Shown here: positions 1 through 7,405 of the stretch, piece by piece
Layout: the number at the start of each line of letters is the position of its first letter
Numbering within the stretch: position 1 is the stretch's first letter
Assembly (NCBI GenBank): GCA_035504095.1
Contig: DATJSN010000070.1
Coordinates: forward strand, 1-64,000
Reading direction: 5' to 3'
DNA from: DATJSN01 sp035504095
GTDB lineage: Bacteria; Planctomycetota; Phycisphaerae; WQYP01
Length of the DNA stretch: 64,000 bases
Position numbers and translations under genes: made by a program
Notes under the pieces: model-generated
Database searches by the model: none
Told to the model about the DNA's origin: nothing
The model's input: the letters and a program-made list of their open reading frames with translations, nothing else

Positions 1-459
1 GAGCCATTGTGATCCGAAGGAAGCCCACCAGGCACTGGCGGTCATGATGGCCATCACCATCAGTAGTGAATGGAAAAAAGATTCCCCACTCATGCCCCAA
101 TGAACTTCCAGACACAGGATCATCGCTGCAAGAATAAAGAAAATTGCCGCAATGATTAGATGCGGTGCGCGATAGCCGGGCATCAAGACATTGCGCCAGC
201 TTCGTAATTGTTCCCTGACGTGTAATACCAGAATCACGCCCCATGCCGTGGGCAAAAGCCAACAAGAAAGAAAAACAAGTAATTCGATAAAGTAGTGGAA
301 CAAGGAAAGCTTAGTCTGTTTGGTGGCGGATTTCTCTGCATGATCCATACTATTAATAAAAAATGGAAAGAGCATAATCCAGGCCGTCAGAAACCAGAAC
401 GTGGTTTGGCGATAATAGGTCAGCAAAACCTGGATATAGCGATTATTGCGGCGCTTCAT
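1..459 (-). CDS. ABC transporter permease-like membrane protein, N-terminal part (cut by window edge)
   Basis: The first 153 residues of a membrane protein; the rest lies beyond the left edge. The sequence opens with a basic MKRRNNR stretch and has about four hydrophobic segments (roughly residues 20-36, 55-80, 100-118 and 132-150). The ATG at 459 lies inside the end of the ATP-binding gene (17-bp overlap), so the two are translationally coupled. Given this position after a GntR regulator and an ABC ATPase, it is most likely the membrane partner of that ATPase. I recognise no family signature in the sequence itself, so the permease call rests on context. Confidence 0.7.
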   Translation of the reverse strand, partial: MKRRNNRYIQVLLTYYRQTTFWFLTAWIMLFPFFINSMDHAEKSATKQTKLSLFHYFIELLVFLSCWLLPTAWGVILVLHVREQLRSWRNVLMPGYRAPHLIIAAIFFILAAMILCLEVHWGMSGESFFHSLLMVMAIMTASAWWASFGSQWL

Positions 460-1339
460 ATTGCATCTCCAGGAAAATGTCTTCCAGGTTCAAATCCTCT
501 ACCTTCACCGATGCGCTGTACTGCTGGCGAATGGTTTCCAGAACTTGCGGTGAAGCGTCCCGCACGCTTACCAGCGCTTCGGTCCCGTCCACCCGCACGT
601 GCACCGCGCCCGGAACGGTAAATGTTTTTTCCAATGGCGACGGCGCCGCAATGTGCAGCCGTTTGACCGAATCCTTGAGCGCATCGAGTTCGCCGTGAAA
701 TACTATTTTTCCCATGCTTAGAATGGCCACATGGTCCGCCACGCGCTCCAGGTCGGAAGTGATGTGCGTGGAAAACAGAACCGTGCGGTTGCCTTCGGCG
801 GTGACGGCCAGCACTGTTTTGAGAAATTCCCGCCGCGCCGCCGGATCCAGACTGGCCGCCGGCTCGTCCAGGACCACCAGCTCCGGCTCATGGGCCAAGG
901 CCAGAATAATCGCCAGCTTTTGCCGCGTACCCACGGACATCTTGCCGATTTTAGCGTCGCCATCGAGTTCCCAGTCCCGGAGGAATTGTTTAACCAGGGC
1001 GTCGTTCCAGCGCGGATAAAATGACGCCGTATATTCCAATAGTTGGCCCGTCTTCATCCACGGATAAAGCGAAATTTCCTGCGGCACATAACCCAAGCGC
1101 GCCTTGGCGGCGGCACTGAGCGTCCAGGCCGGTTCGCCCAATAGCCACGTTTCGCCGGAGTCGGGACGCAGCAGGCCCAACGCACATTCGATAAGCGTGG
1201 TTTTGCCCGCGCCATTTTTACCCAACAACCCCAGTACGGAGCCGCGCGAAACTTCCAGGTTGAGTCCGCGCAATACAGCCTTTTGTTTGAACTGCTTGAT
1301 CAGATTGGTGACGCGCATAACGGGTTCAGGCGTGCTCAT
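443..1339 (-). CDS. ABC transporter ATP-binding protein (YtrB-like)
   Basis: A 298-residue ABC ATPase that would power the adjacent membrane protein at the cytoplasmic face. Walker A (GKNGAGKTT) is at residues 40-48, the Q-loop (VPQE) near 85-88, Walker B plus catalytic Glu (LVVLDEP) at 154-160, and the switch His in FSTH near 192. The signature motif is SVGTR (135-139) rather than LSGGQ, a variation common in GntR-linked exporters. Roughly 75 C-terminal residues follow the ABC core, as in drug or lantibiotic exporter ATPases. Its start overlaps the end of the GntR gene by 14 bp and its end overlaps the permease gene, giving a compact three-gene operon. The substrate cannot be read from the sequence. 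Confidence 0.93.
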   Translation of the reverse strand: MSTPEPVMRVTNLIKQFKQKAVLRGLNLEVSRGSVLGLLGKNGAGKTTLIECALGLLRPDSGETWLLGEPAWTLSAAAKARLGYVPQEISLYPWMKTGQLLEYTASFYPRWNDALVKQFLRDWELDGDAKIGKMSVGTRQKLAIILALAHEPELVVLDEPAASLDPAARREFLKTVLAVTAEGNRTVLFSTHITSDLERVADHVAILSMGKIVFHGELDALKDSVKRLHIAAPSPLEKTFTVPGAVHVRVDGTEALVSVRDASPQVLETIRQQYSASVKVEDLNLEDIFLEMQYEAPQ

Positions 1340-1724
1340 CGTCGTTCTCCAAAATGGACTTTAAATCAGCAATGACCTGTTCGGGAGTAAGCGAAAGCTG
1401 CCGCGCCGTGGCGGCGGCTTGTTTTAATAGCGGAAAAATCGCAGCGCGCCGGGCCTTGCCGTTAGCCGCCGGTCCCGGCGGATTCACACGCATTCCCTGT
1501 CCACGGACGAATTCAATCACGCCTTCGCGTTCCAGCAGCGAATAGGCTTTGGATACGGTCATGGGATTGATCTGCAGGTGTTCAGCAAGCTGGCGAACGG
1601 AAGGGAGAAATTCTCCCGCCGCCAGATGGCCGCCCGCGACGCGCGCCCGCACCTGGTCGATGATTTGCCGATAGAGCGGCGCGCCGGAGCTGGTGGAAAC
1701 GGTGATGGCAAACGCCTTGGCCAT
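1326..1724 (-). CDS. GntR-family transcriptional regulator, YtrA subfamily
   Basis: A short 132-residue regulator with an N-terminal winged helix (about residues 13-80: APLYRQIIDQV, FLPSVRQLAEHL, NPMTVSKAYSLLEREG) and only a small C-terminal dimerisation helix, the architecture of the YtrA subgroup. The reading frame stays open upstream to 1760, but I place the start at the ATG at 1724: the residues before it do not look like the family, and a near-consensus promoter places transcription initiation at that ATG. YtrA-type genes usually repress their own operon with ABC transporter genes, which matches the two overlapping downstream genes. It probably binds the palindromes at 1728-1753. Confidence 0.92.
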   Translation of the reverse strand: MAKAFAITVSTSSGAPLYRQIIDQVRARVAGGHLAAGEFLPSVRQLAEHLQINPMTVSKAYSLLEREGVIEFVRGQGMRVNPPGPAANGKARRAAIFPLLKQAAATARQLSLTPEQVIADLKSILENDDEHA

Positions 1725-1760
1725 GTGTATTAGTATACTAATACAGTATACTGATGGCAA
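1725..1760 (-). promoter_or_regulatory. Promoter of the gntR-ABC operon (predicted leaderless)
   Basis: On the minus strand, -35 TTGCCA (1760-1755), a 17-bp spacer and -10 TATACT (1737-1732) are followed by only 7 nt before the ATG at 1724. Transcription should therefore start at or within a base or two of the start codon. No Shine-Dalgarno sequence is present. Confidence 0.75.
1728..1753. promoter_or_regulatory. Double palindromic operator for the GntR regulator
   Basis: Two abutting perfect palindromes: TATTAGTATACTAATA (1728-1743) and CAGTATACTG (1744-1753). Both contain the AGTATACT core. They cover the -10 box and most of the spacer of the promoter, so bound repressor would block RNA polymerase. 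That YtrA-type proteins bind such palindromes is known for the family; the assignment here is inferred. Confidence 0.8.
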
Positions 1761-1782
1761 GTGGTATTATTTGCAAATATAT

Positions 1783-1925
1783 AGCCCCCGGTTTGCCGGG
1801 AGTCAGATGGGGGACGGGCTTCCAGCCTGTCGGAATAATAATGACAGGCAAGATGCCTATCCCACAATAAACTCAGCGGATTTTGTATTTTGGCAATCTC
1901 TGCCCCGGCCAAGGCCGGGGCTATG
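1783..1925. repeat. Intergenic segment rich in inverted repeats
   Basis: Contains a 7-bp inverted repeat, GCCTGTC (1825-1831) with GACAGGC (1843-1849), and a GC-rich 9-bp inverted repeat GCCCCGGCC/GGCCGGGGC (1902-1910 with 1913-1921). No gene is seen between 1761 and 2139. The segment resembles dispersed palindromic intergenic repeats rather than a terminator, because no T-run follows. Confidence 0.5.
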
Positions 1926-1978
1926 TGATACAAGGAACCCGAACGTCATCAATCTCGACAATTTCGGGATTGCGGTAT

Positions 1979-2118
1979 GAGGCGGGCAGCCTTGATAATT
2001 CAATTTGCCGCAACCCATTCAGGGTTGCTGGGTAGGTTTGGCCATTTTCCCGGCGTAGACCCGCGCGGCGGGACAACGCCGGGCTAAATGATTATGCCCC
2101 GTTGGGGCAAAACGATTA
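1979..2118 (+). repeat. Three-hairpin intergenic repeat, copy 1
   Basis: Hairpin A is CAACCC...GGGTTG, hairpin B is CCCGGCGT...ACGCCGGG with inner CCCGC/GCGGG, and hairpin C is GCCCC gtt GGGGC. Nearly the same order and spacing recur at 2988-3126 and, more diverged, at 3639-3790. This copy lies just upstream of the SDR gene. Confidence 0.85.
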
Positions 2119-2139
2119 GTCTGAAATAGGTTATGTAAT

Positions 2140-2892
2140 ATGCCTGAACCAACCAAACCCAAAACAGCACTCATCACCGGCGGAGCGGGCGGTATTGGTT
2201 CGGCCGCGGCACGCAAGCTTCTTGAACGAAATTATTCCGTGGTAATTGCCGGGCGCAATGCCGATGCACTTGGGCGGGCTGCCAAAGAACTCGGCAGCGC
2301 CAACGTTTTATCTGTTCCCACGGACGTCGCCGATCCGAAACAATGCACCCATCTGGTTGAAAGGGCCAAAACTTTCACCGGCCGCATCGACGTTTTAATC
2401 AACGCCGCCGGTTATGCGCCTATGCTTCCTAATACCGAGATTACTCCCGACCAGTGGCGGCAGATTATCGACATTAATCTATCTTCCGTTTTTTTTATGA
2501 CGCAGGCCGTATGGCCCGTCTTTGGCGCTCAGTATGAACAAAGCCGAACTACCGGAGGGCTTGGCGCCGGCGGGGTAATCGTAAATATTTCCAGCGTTGC
2601 GGCCCGCAATCCGTTTGGCGGCCTAGGCGCGTATGCCGCCGCCAAGGCCGGCGTTAATATGCTTACTCTTTCGGCGGCGCGCGAAGGCAAGGATATTGGC
2701 GTGCGCGTGGTGGGCATTGGCTTTGGCGCCGTTGAAACCAAAATGCTTCGCGATCTGCCGATTGCTTCTAAAATTCCGGCGGCGGATATTCTTTCGCCTG
2801 CGGACGCAGCGGATGCGATTCTGAGCGCGATCGACGGCGGTATGGCTTACGCATCGGGTGAAACGGTTTATATTCACCGCGGCGTGCGGTGA
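2140..2892 (+). CDS. Short-chain dehydrogenase/reductase (SDR)
   Basis: A 250-residue classical SDR, an NAD(P)-dependent cytosolic oxidoreductase. The nucleotide-binding glycine motif TGGAGGIG is at residues 13-20 and the structural NAAG at 88-91. The catalytic Ser is in NISS (151/152), with Tyr165 and Lys169 in YAAAK. Length and motif spacing are normal. The sequence does not reveal the substrate. The ribosome site is weak. The gene is bracketed by copies 1 and 2 of the three-hairpin repeat, so it is probably transcribed on its own. Confidence 0.93.
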   Translation: MPEPTKPKTALITGGAGGIGSAAARKLLERNYSVVIAGRNADALGRAAKELGSANVLSVPTDVADPKQCTHLVERAKTFTGRIDVLINAAGYAPMLPNTEITPDQWRQIIDINLSSVFFMTQAVWPVFGAQYEQSRTTGGLGAGGVIVNISSVAARNPFGGLGAYAAAKAGVNMLTLSAAREGKDIGVRVVGIGFGAVETKMLRDLPIASKIPAADILSPADAADAILSAIDGGMAYASGETVYIHRGVR

Positions 2893-2987
2893 ATTCTACT
2901 TTTGCCGTTTTTACAGAACTGGAAATCCCGGATTCATTGAACAACGCGCGAGATATGAATGAGAATCCCGGCAAGAGATTGCGGCGC

Positions 2988-3126
2988 GAGGCGGGCATCC
3001 CTGATAATTCATTTTGACGCAACCCATTCAGGGTTGGTTGATATGCTCGATCATTTTCCCGGCGTAGTCCCGCGAGGCGGGACAACGCCGGGCTAAATGA
3101 TTATGCCCCGTTGGGGCAAAACGATA
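2988..3126 (+). repeat. Three-hairpin intergenic repeat, copy 2
   Basis: Nearly identical to copy 1, with the same hairpins A, B and C; in hairpin B the inner stem is TCCCGC/GCGGGA. It fills most of the gap between the SDR and sixA genes and ends 14 bp before the sixA start codon, so it would lie in that mRNA leader if transcribed. Confidence 0.85.
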
Positions 3127-3139
3127 AGAAGGAATTTAC

Positions 3140-3634
3140 ATGAAGCTTTATCTGATACGCCATGCCATAGCCGCCGATCCAACACCGGAAATGACCGATG
3201 AAGCCCGTCCTCTGACGAGCGAAGGCGTCAAAAAATTCCGGCAGACGGTTGCGGGGCTGCTTAAACTCAAGCCACGCATCGATATGATTTTTTCCTCACC
3301 GCTGGTTCGCGCCCGCCAGACGGCCGCCATTCTCGCGGATAAATTCGAAACCACCGGCGAACACGCTGTTCTGGAAATTCAAACTTCGCTGGCGCCGCCG
3401 GCGCGGCTGGACGCTTTCCTGTCGCATCTGGCCAAGCTTGAACCGGATGTTTCCGGCGTTGCCGCGGTCGGCCACGAACCGGCCATGAGCGAGTGGATCG
3501 GCAAAATCTGTTTCGATTCTCCCGGCCGTTGCCACATGAAAAAAGGCGCCATCGCCGCCATCGATCTGGATGTTGCCAGCGGCAAAGGCGAACTGCTCTT
3601 TCTTCTTGAGCCCGGCTTCCTGCGGCGCATTTAA
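3140..3634 (+). CDS. sixA: Phosphohistidine phosphatase SixA-like (histidine phosphatase family)
   Basis: A 164-residue histidine-phosphatase-fold enzyme. The phospho-accepting RH is at residues 7-8 (LIRHA), the conserved Arg residues lie in SSPLVRARQT near 52-61, and the second catalytic His is H112 in VGHEP. The short length, with no insertions, matches SixA, which dephosphorylates phosphohistidine on HPt domains or other proteins. A Shine-Dalgarno AAGGA lies 7 nt before the ATG. It could act on another phosphorylated substrate, since many short members are uncharacterised. Confidence 0.85.
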   Translation: MKLYLIRHAIAADPTPEMTDEARPLTSEGVKKFRQTVAGLLKLKPRIDMIFSSPLVRARQTAAILADKFETTGEHAVLEIQTSLAPPARLDAFLSHLAKLEPDVSGVAAVGHEPAMSEWIGKICFDSPGRCHMKKGAIAAIDLDVASGKGELLFLLEPGFLRRI

Positions 3635-3638
3635 GATC

Positions 3639-3790
3639 GACGCAACCCTTTCAGGGTTGATGACGTTCGGGTCCCTTGTCCCAGCGTAGTCCCGATTTAT
3701 CCCGAATACAAAATAATGAATATGCTATCGGGATAAATCGGGACAACGCTGGGCTGATATATGCAGCCCCTTTGGGGCAGTCTCGACTCA
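3639..3790 (+). repeat. Three-hairpin intergenic repeat, copy 3 (diverged, expanded)
   Basis: Hairpin A is CAACCCT/AGGGTTG. Hairpin B is CCCAGCGT...ACGCTGGG enclosing a long inner stem (TCCCGATTTATCCCGA pairing with TCGGGATAAATCGGGA). Hairpin C is GCCCC ttt GGGGC. Relative to copies 1 and 2, outer stem B carries paired G-to-A and C-to-T changes that keep the pairing. Confidence 0.8.
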
Positions 3791-3828
3791 TAAAGCATAT
3801 TTGATAAGACATCGAGGTAGCTTTTTCT

Positions 3829-3857
3829 TTGACCTAACCCATTACCCTGTCTAAAAT
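3829..3857 (+). promoter_or_regulatory. Promoter for the following membrane-protein gene
   Basis: TTGACC (3829-3834), 17-bp spacer, TAAAAT (3852-3857). Predicted start of transcription is near 3864, only a few bases before the candidate start codons at 3869 (TTG) and 3872 (GTG). Confidence 0.6.
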
Positions 3858-3871
3858 TATATAAGGACTTG

Positions 3872-4384
3872 GTGAATCCGCGGTGCTCTGCTCCCTCCGA
3901 AATATGCAGGGCCGAAAATGCGGATAAAAAAATGCTGCACCGTTTATTTCAGAGACGCCCGGCCATGCACGGTAAGCTTTCATCCAGCAACCCGTTTAAC
4001 GATCTTTTCCGCGCCCTGAAGTTCCTAGGCAAAAAGGCCCTCATTCTCGCCGGTGTATGGGTGGCGGTTTATTTTTTTTCCCGGTTATTCACTTCCGGCC
4101 CTCTGATGCTTATTGAACCGACCATCGGTGCAATCGTCGGCGCCGCCGCCGGCTGGGAAATGGCCGATGACGCCGTCGCCGAATGTGGTTTCTCCGGACC
4201 GACGCTCTGGATTCTTCTGGTTCTGGCCTGCTGGTGCCCCATCTGGCTTGTTGAGCGCGTTATGACGGCGCTCATGCATGCACTGGTCGGCTGGCAAATG
4301 ACGTTCGGCGAATGGATGCTGCTGACGATGGCCACCATTTTTAGCATGATCGCCGCCATCTGGCGCGAACTCGCCGATGATTAG
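3872..4384 (+). CDS. Uncharacterised small membrane protein
   Basis: About 170 residues. The first 50 are polar and partly basic. They are followed by hydrophobic segments around residues 55-70, 80-100, 110-130 and 145-160, with acidic turns between them (MADDAVAECG, ending ELADD). I recognise no family. The GTG at 3872 has AAGGA 4 nt upstream and a good promoter just before it; ATG codons at 3932 and 3965 are the alternatives, and the conserved-looking part begins only after the second. The downstream hairpin at 4397-4418 may mark the transcript end. Confidence 0.6.
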   Translation: MNPRCSAPSEICRAENADKKMLHRLFQRRPAMHGKLSSSNPFNDLFRALKFLGKKALILAGVWVAVYFFSRLFTSGPLMLIEPTIGAIVGAAAGWEMADDAVAECGFSGPTLWILLVLACWCPIWLVERVMTALMHALVGWQMTFGEWMLLTMATIFSMIAAIWRELADD

Positions 4385-4396
4385 TTTTTTTCGGAT

Positions 4397-4427
4397 GCTC
4401 AGGCTGGAGAGCCTGAGCTACATTTTT
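4397..4427 (+). terminator. Hairpin with T-rich tail, possible terminator
   Basis: GCTCAGGCT (4397-4405) pairs with AGCCTGAGC (4410-4418) over a GGAG loop, followed by TACATTTTT. The T-run is offset by four bases, so termination is only possible. The hairpin also resembles dispersed intergenic palindromes. Confidence 0.4.
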
Positions 4428-4464
4428 CTGGGCCCTGTTGCCGATGGCCTGTGGCCTTCGTCGT

Positions 4465-4493
4465 TTTACACCGCGCCGCGAACCTGTTATAAA
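4465..4493 (+). promoter_or_regulatory. Promoter of the glycerophosphodiesterase gene (predicted leaderless)
   Basis: TTTACA (4465-4470), 17-bp spacer, TATAAA (4488-4493), then 6 nt to the ATG at 4500. No Shine-Dalgarno sequence is present. Confidence 0.7.
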
Positions 4494-4499
4494 TAATTC

Positions 4500-5222
4500 A
4501 TGGCGCAACCTGGTGTGATTGCCATAGCCCATCGGGGAGCATCGGCCGCCGCACCGGAAAACACCGTAGCCGCTTTCGACGAAGCTATTCGCCTTGGAGC
4601 CTGGGCCGTGGAATTTGACGTTCGGCTTTCCGCCGACGGCGTTCCGGTTGTTATCCATGACGAAACCGTAAACCGCACAACCAATGGTCAAGGCGCTGTT
4701 AATGCGCTGACTCGTCTGGATATGCTGCGGCTGGACGCCGGCTCATGGAAGCATCCGCGTTTTTCCGGGGTTCGGATTCCCACGCTTCATGAGGCGCTGC
4801 AGGCCATTGAAGGCCGGGCGATTCCGGCAGTGGAGCTTAAGGTTCCGATCGATCCGGAGCTGCTCAGGAGCGCTTTGGAACTCAACGACGCTTTGGACAA
4901 GGCGGTCATCCTGAGCTTTGACCCCGGCGTCGTCGCTACGGTGCGCGGCGGCATGCCCGGCGTGATGCTGGGTTTTTCCAGTGAAACCTGGCGTGCGGAT
5001 CTTCCCGAACAGTGCCGCCGTCTGGGTGCGCAGATTCTCGTTCTGGACGTAGCCGCGGTAAGCCTGAACAACGTTTCCGCGGCGCACCGGGAAGGCCGGG
5101 AAGTCTGGTGCTATACGGTCAACGATCCCGGAGCCGTGGCTGCATGTTCGGCCATGGGGGTTCGCGGAATCATCACCGATCAGCCGGATTTGATTCGCCA
5201 ACGCCGGCGAATGGAAAAATAA
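4500..5222 (+). CDS. Glycerophosphodiester phosphodiesterase (GDPD family)
   Basis: A 240-residue TIM-barrel phosphodiesterase that hydrolyses glycerophosphodiesters to glycerol-3-phosphate and an alcohol. Key residues are visible: His11-Arg12 in AHRG, Glu20-Asn21 in PENT, Glu38 and Asp40 in EFDV, and His53 in VIHDETVNRTTNG. A catalytic Glu is plausible in AVELKV, and the C-terminal ITDQPDLI motif is typical. No signal peptide is seen, so it is probably cytosolic, acting in lipid-headgroup recycling. It is monocistronic, with its own promoter abutting the start codon. Confidence 0.93.
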   Translation: MAQPGVIAIAHRGASAAAPENTVAAFDEAIRLGAWAVEFDVRLSADGVPVVIHDETVNRTTNGQGAVNALTRLDMLRLDAGSWKHPRFSGVRIPTLHEALQAIEGRAIPAVELKVPIDPELLRSALELNDALDKAVILSFDPGVVATVRGGMPGVMLGFSSETWRADLPEQCRRLGAQILVLDVAAVSLNNVSAAHREGREVWCYTVNDPGAVAACSAMGVRGIITDQPDLIRQRRRMEK

Positions 5223-5290
5223 AAGCCTTTAAGAGGCTCTAAGCCCGCATTCAGGAGCCGTCTTTAAAAAATCAAACGGAGTTCTTTACA

Positions 5291-6433
5291 GTGCCAGACA
5301 ATGAGGTTACCGGTTTATTGGAAATTGCCGACACCGGCGTGGGCTGTCTGCGAAACCAGCAGCGAAAATTCAAACCCGTCCCCGCCGATCCGATCGTGCC
5401 GGCCGAAATCATTGTGCGAGATCAGTTGCGCCAGGGATTAATGCTTACCGTGACCGTCACGCCGCCGTCCAGAGGCCCCGCGCCGCAGGTCGCCGAAATC
5501 CTTGCCGTGAATGGCAAATCGCTTCAGGAATACTGGCAGATGCCCGCGTTTGCCGATCTGACGGTTATCGATCCCCGGCAGCGCGTTCGGCTGGAAACGC
5601 CCGGCGGCCCCGAGTCCATGCGCATCATGGACTTGCTTACGCCCATCGGGCGCGGCCAGCGCGGCCTGATTGTCGCATCTCCTAAGACGGGAAAAACCAC
5701 GCTCCTCAAGCAGATCGCTCAGGCTGTTTTAACCAATCACCCCGACATGAAGGTTTTTATTCTGCTGGTTGACGAGCGGCCCGAAGAAGTCACCGATTTT
5801 CGCCGCACGCTCAACGCCGAAGTCTGGGCCAGCAACAACGACGAAGATGTTCCCTCGCACGTGCGCACGTCGCGCATGGTCATCGACCGCGCCAAGCGCA
5901 TGGTCGAGTTCGGCCATCACGTGATCGTCATGCTCGATTCACTTACCCGCCTGGGGCGGGCATTCAATCATTTTGTCGGCAGTTCCGGACGCACCATGTC
6001 CGGCGGGGTCGATTCCGCCGCGCTGCTCGAGCCGCGTTCCATGTTCGGCGCGGCGCGCAACATTGAAAACGGCGGGTCGCTGACGATTATCGCCTCGGCG
6101 CTGATTGAAACCGGCAGCCGCATGGACGACCTGATCTTTCAGGAATTCAAAGGCACGGGAAACATGGAACTGGTTTTATCGCGCAAACTCGCCGATCGGC
6201 GCATCTGGCCGGCGATTGACCTGCCAGCTTCCGGAACGCGCAAAGAGGAGCTGCTTTTGGATCCCGGCCAAAGGCAGGCAGCCGCATTCCTGCGTCGCGA
6301 TCTGTTGCAGCGCGATCCGATTCAGGCGATGGAAGCACTATTGTTCGCGATGAAAAAATTCCCCACCAACAAAGAGTTTCTGGAAAGTTTTGCCAATGCG
6401 CCCGCCAAACCCGCCGCAGCCCGCACACGTTAA
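5291..6433 (+). CDS. rho: Transcription termination factor Rho
   Basis: A 380-residue hexameric RNA helicase for factor-dependent termination. The N-terminal cold-shock-like RNA-binding domain (GVGCLR to IRVxxLRQG, about residues 16-60) begins almost at once, so the extra N-terminal helical domain of E. coli Rho (419 aa) is missing. P-loop SPKTGKTT is at 130-137, catalytic DERPEEVTD at 161-169, Walker B VIVMLDS at 211-217, and the Q/R-loop region NHFVGSSGRTMSGGVD at 226-241. The GTG start at 5291 has GGAG 9 nt upstream. The window shows few convincing intrinsic terminators, consistent with a real role for Rho here. Confidence 0.97.
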   Translation: MPDNEVTGLLEIADTGVGCLRNQQRKFKPVPADPIVPAEIIVRDQLRQGLMLTVTVTPPSRGPAPQVAEILAVNGKSLQEYWQMPAFADLTVIDPRQRVRLETPGGPESMRIMDLLTPIGRGQRGLIVASPKTGKTTLLKQIAQAVLTNHPDMKVFILLVDERPEEVTDFRRTLNAEVWASNNDEDVPSHVRTSRMVIDRAKRMVEFGHHVIVMLDSLTRLGRAFNHFVGSSGRTMSGGVDSAALLEPRSMFGAARNIENGGSLTIIASALIETGSRMDDLIFQEFKGTGNMELVLSRKLADRRIWPAIDLPASGTRKEELLLDPGQRQAAAFLRRDLLQRDPIQAMEALLFAMKKFPTNKEFLESFANAPAKPAAARTR

Positions 6434-6450
6434 AATCACATCATCCGAAT

Positions 6451-7185
6451 TTAATAACCCGTTGAATGTGCTTTTTCAGTTGAGCCCTTTTCAAGTTCTT
6501 CCAATATCGCCACGCTTGCCGAACATCCCAGCCGGTTGGCTCCCGCCGCCAGCATCGCCCTGGCGGTCGCCAGGTTTCTGATTCCGCCTGACGCTTTCAC
6601 CTTCATTTCGCCGGCGTGTGCTCTGAGCTGCCTTACAGCGGCTTCCGTTGCTCCGCCGGCGGGATGAAAGCCGGTGCTGGTTTTGACAAAATCCGCTCCA
6701 GCTTCCTGTGCCGCCCGGCATCCGAGTGCAATCTGTTCCGGGTTTAACAGCGCGGTTTCCAAAATCACTTTCACGATCGTTCCCGGCCTGACTAAGCGTA
6801 CCGCTTTAACCACTTCCATCACGTCGTCTCTGGCCCGGTTGATATCGCCGGCCAAAAGCGAGGGTATAAAAATCACCATGTCAATTTCATGGGCGCCGAG
6901 TTTGACGCAAGTCGCCGCTTCCGCCGCTTTTACGCTTTTAGGCGAGGTGCCGAAGGGAAATCCTACGCAGGCGCACGGTGCGACATATTGGTCAGGGTTG
7001 TCCGGGTTATCGGCCCCTGCGTGGTGGATTAAGTCGCTCACCAGGTCAATCCAGCAGGCGTTTACGCAGACCGCCGCAAAGTGATGTTCGAGAGCCTGAG
7101 CCGTGAGCTTACGAATCTCCGCTTCGCCGGTTTCCGGTTTTAGCGCCGAGTGATCAATGCAGCGCGCAAGTTCCAGTATTTTCAC
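6451..7185 (-). CDS. deoC: Deoxyribose-phosphate aldolase
   Basis: A 244-residue class I aldolase that cleaves 2-deoxyribose-5-phosphate to acetaldehyde and glyceraldehyde-3-phosphate in deoxynucleoside catabolism. Catalytic Asp102 (EIDMVI), Schiff-base Lys168 (VKTSTGF) and proton-relay Lys197 (VKASGGIR) are all present. The start is GTG at 7185 with AAAGGA 9 nt upstream. The gene converges on rho with a 17-bp gap and no recognisable intrinsic terminator. No other nucleoside-catabolism gene is adjacent. Confidence 0.96.
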   Translation of the reverse strand: MKILELARCIDHSALKPETGEAEIRKLTAQALEHHFAAVCVNACWIDLVSDLIHHAGADNPDNPDQYVAPCACVGFPFGTSPKSVKAAEAATCVKLGAHEIDMVIFIPSLLAGDINRARDDVMEVVKAVRLVRPGTIVKVILETALLNPEQIALGCRAAQEAGADFVKTSTGFHPAGGATEAAVRQLRAHAGEMKVKASGGIRNLATARAMLAAGANRLGCSASVAILEELEKGSTEKAHSTGY

Positions 7186-7323
7186 AGAAGCACATCCTTT
7201 CGAAATCTCAGCCCGATAATCTACCGCAGTTTCGCGCCGGCTTCATCTCCACGCACAATTTACCGCATCCAAATTCTAGGACGCTGCGGCAAAAATTTTT
7301 TGTGGAATTTTCTCAAGTTTTCT

Positions 7324-7352
7324 TTAACACTTACCGCACATCGCGTTATAAT
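7324..7352 (+). promoter_or_regulatory. Near-consensus promoter of the UVR-motif gene
   Basis: TTAACA (7324-7329), 17-bp spacer, TATAAT (7347-7352), preceded by T/A tracts near 7298-7323. The leader before the ATG at 7406 is about 46 nt and contains a GGAGA ribosome site. Confidence 0.75.
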
Positions 7353-7405
7353 ATTTTCAGAAGGGCGGAGTTCTCCAGGAAGACAAGGCCTTTGGAGACT
7401 TAACC

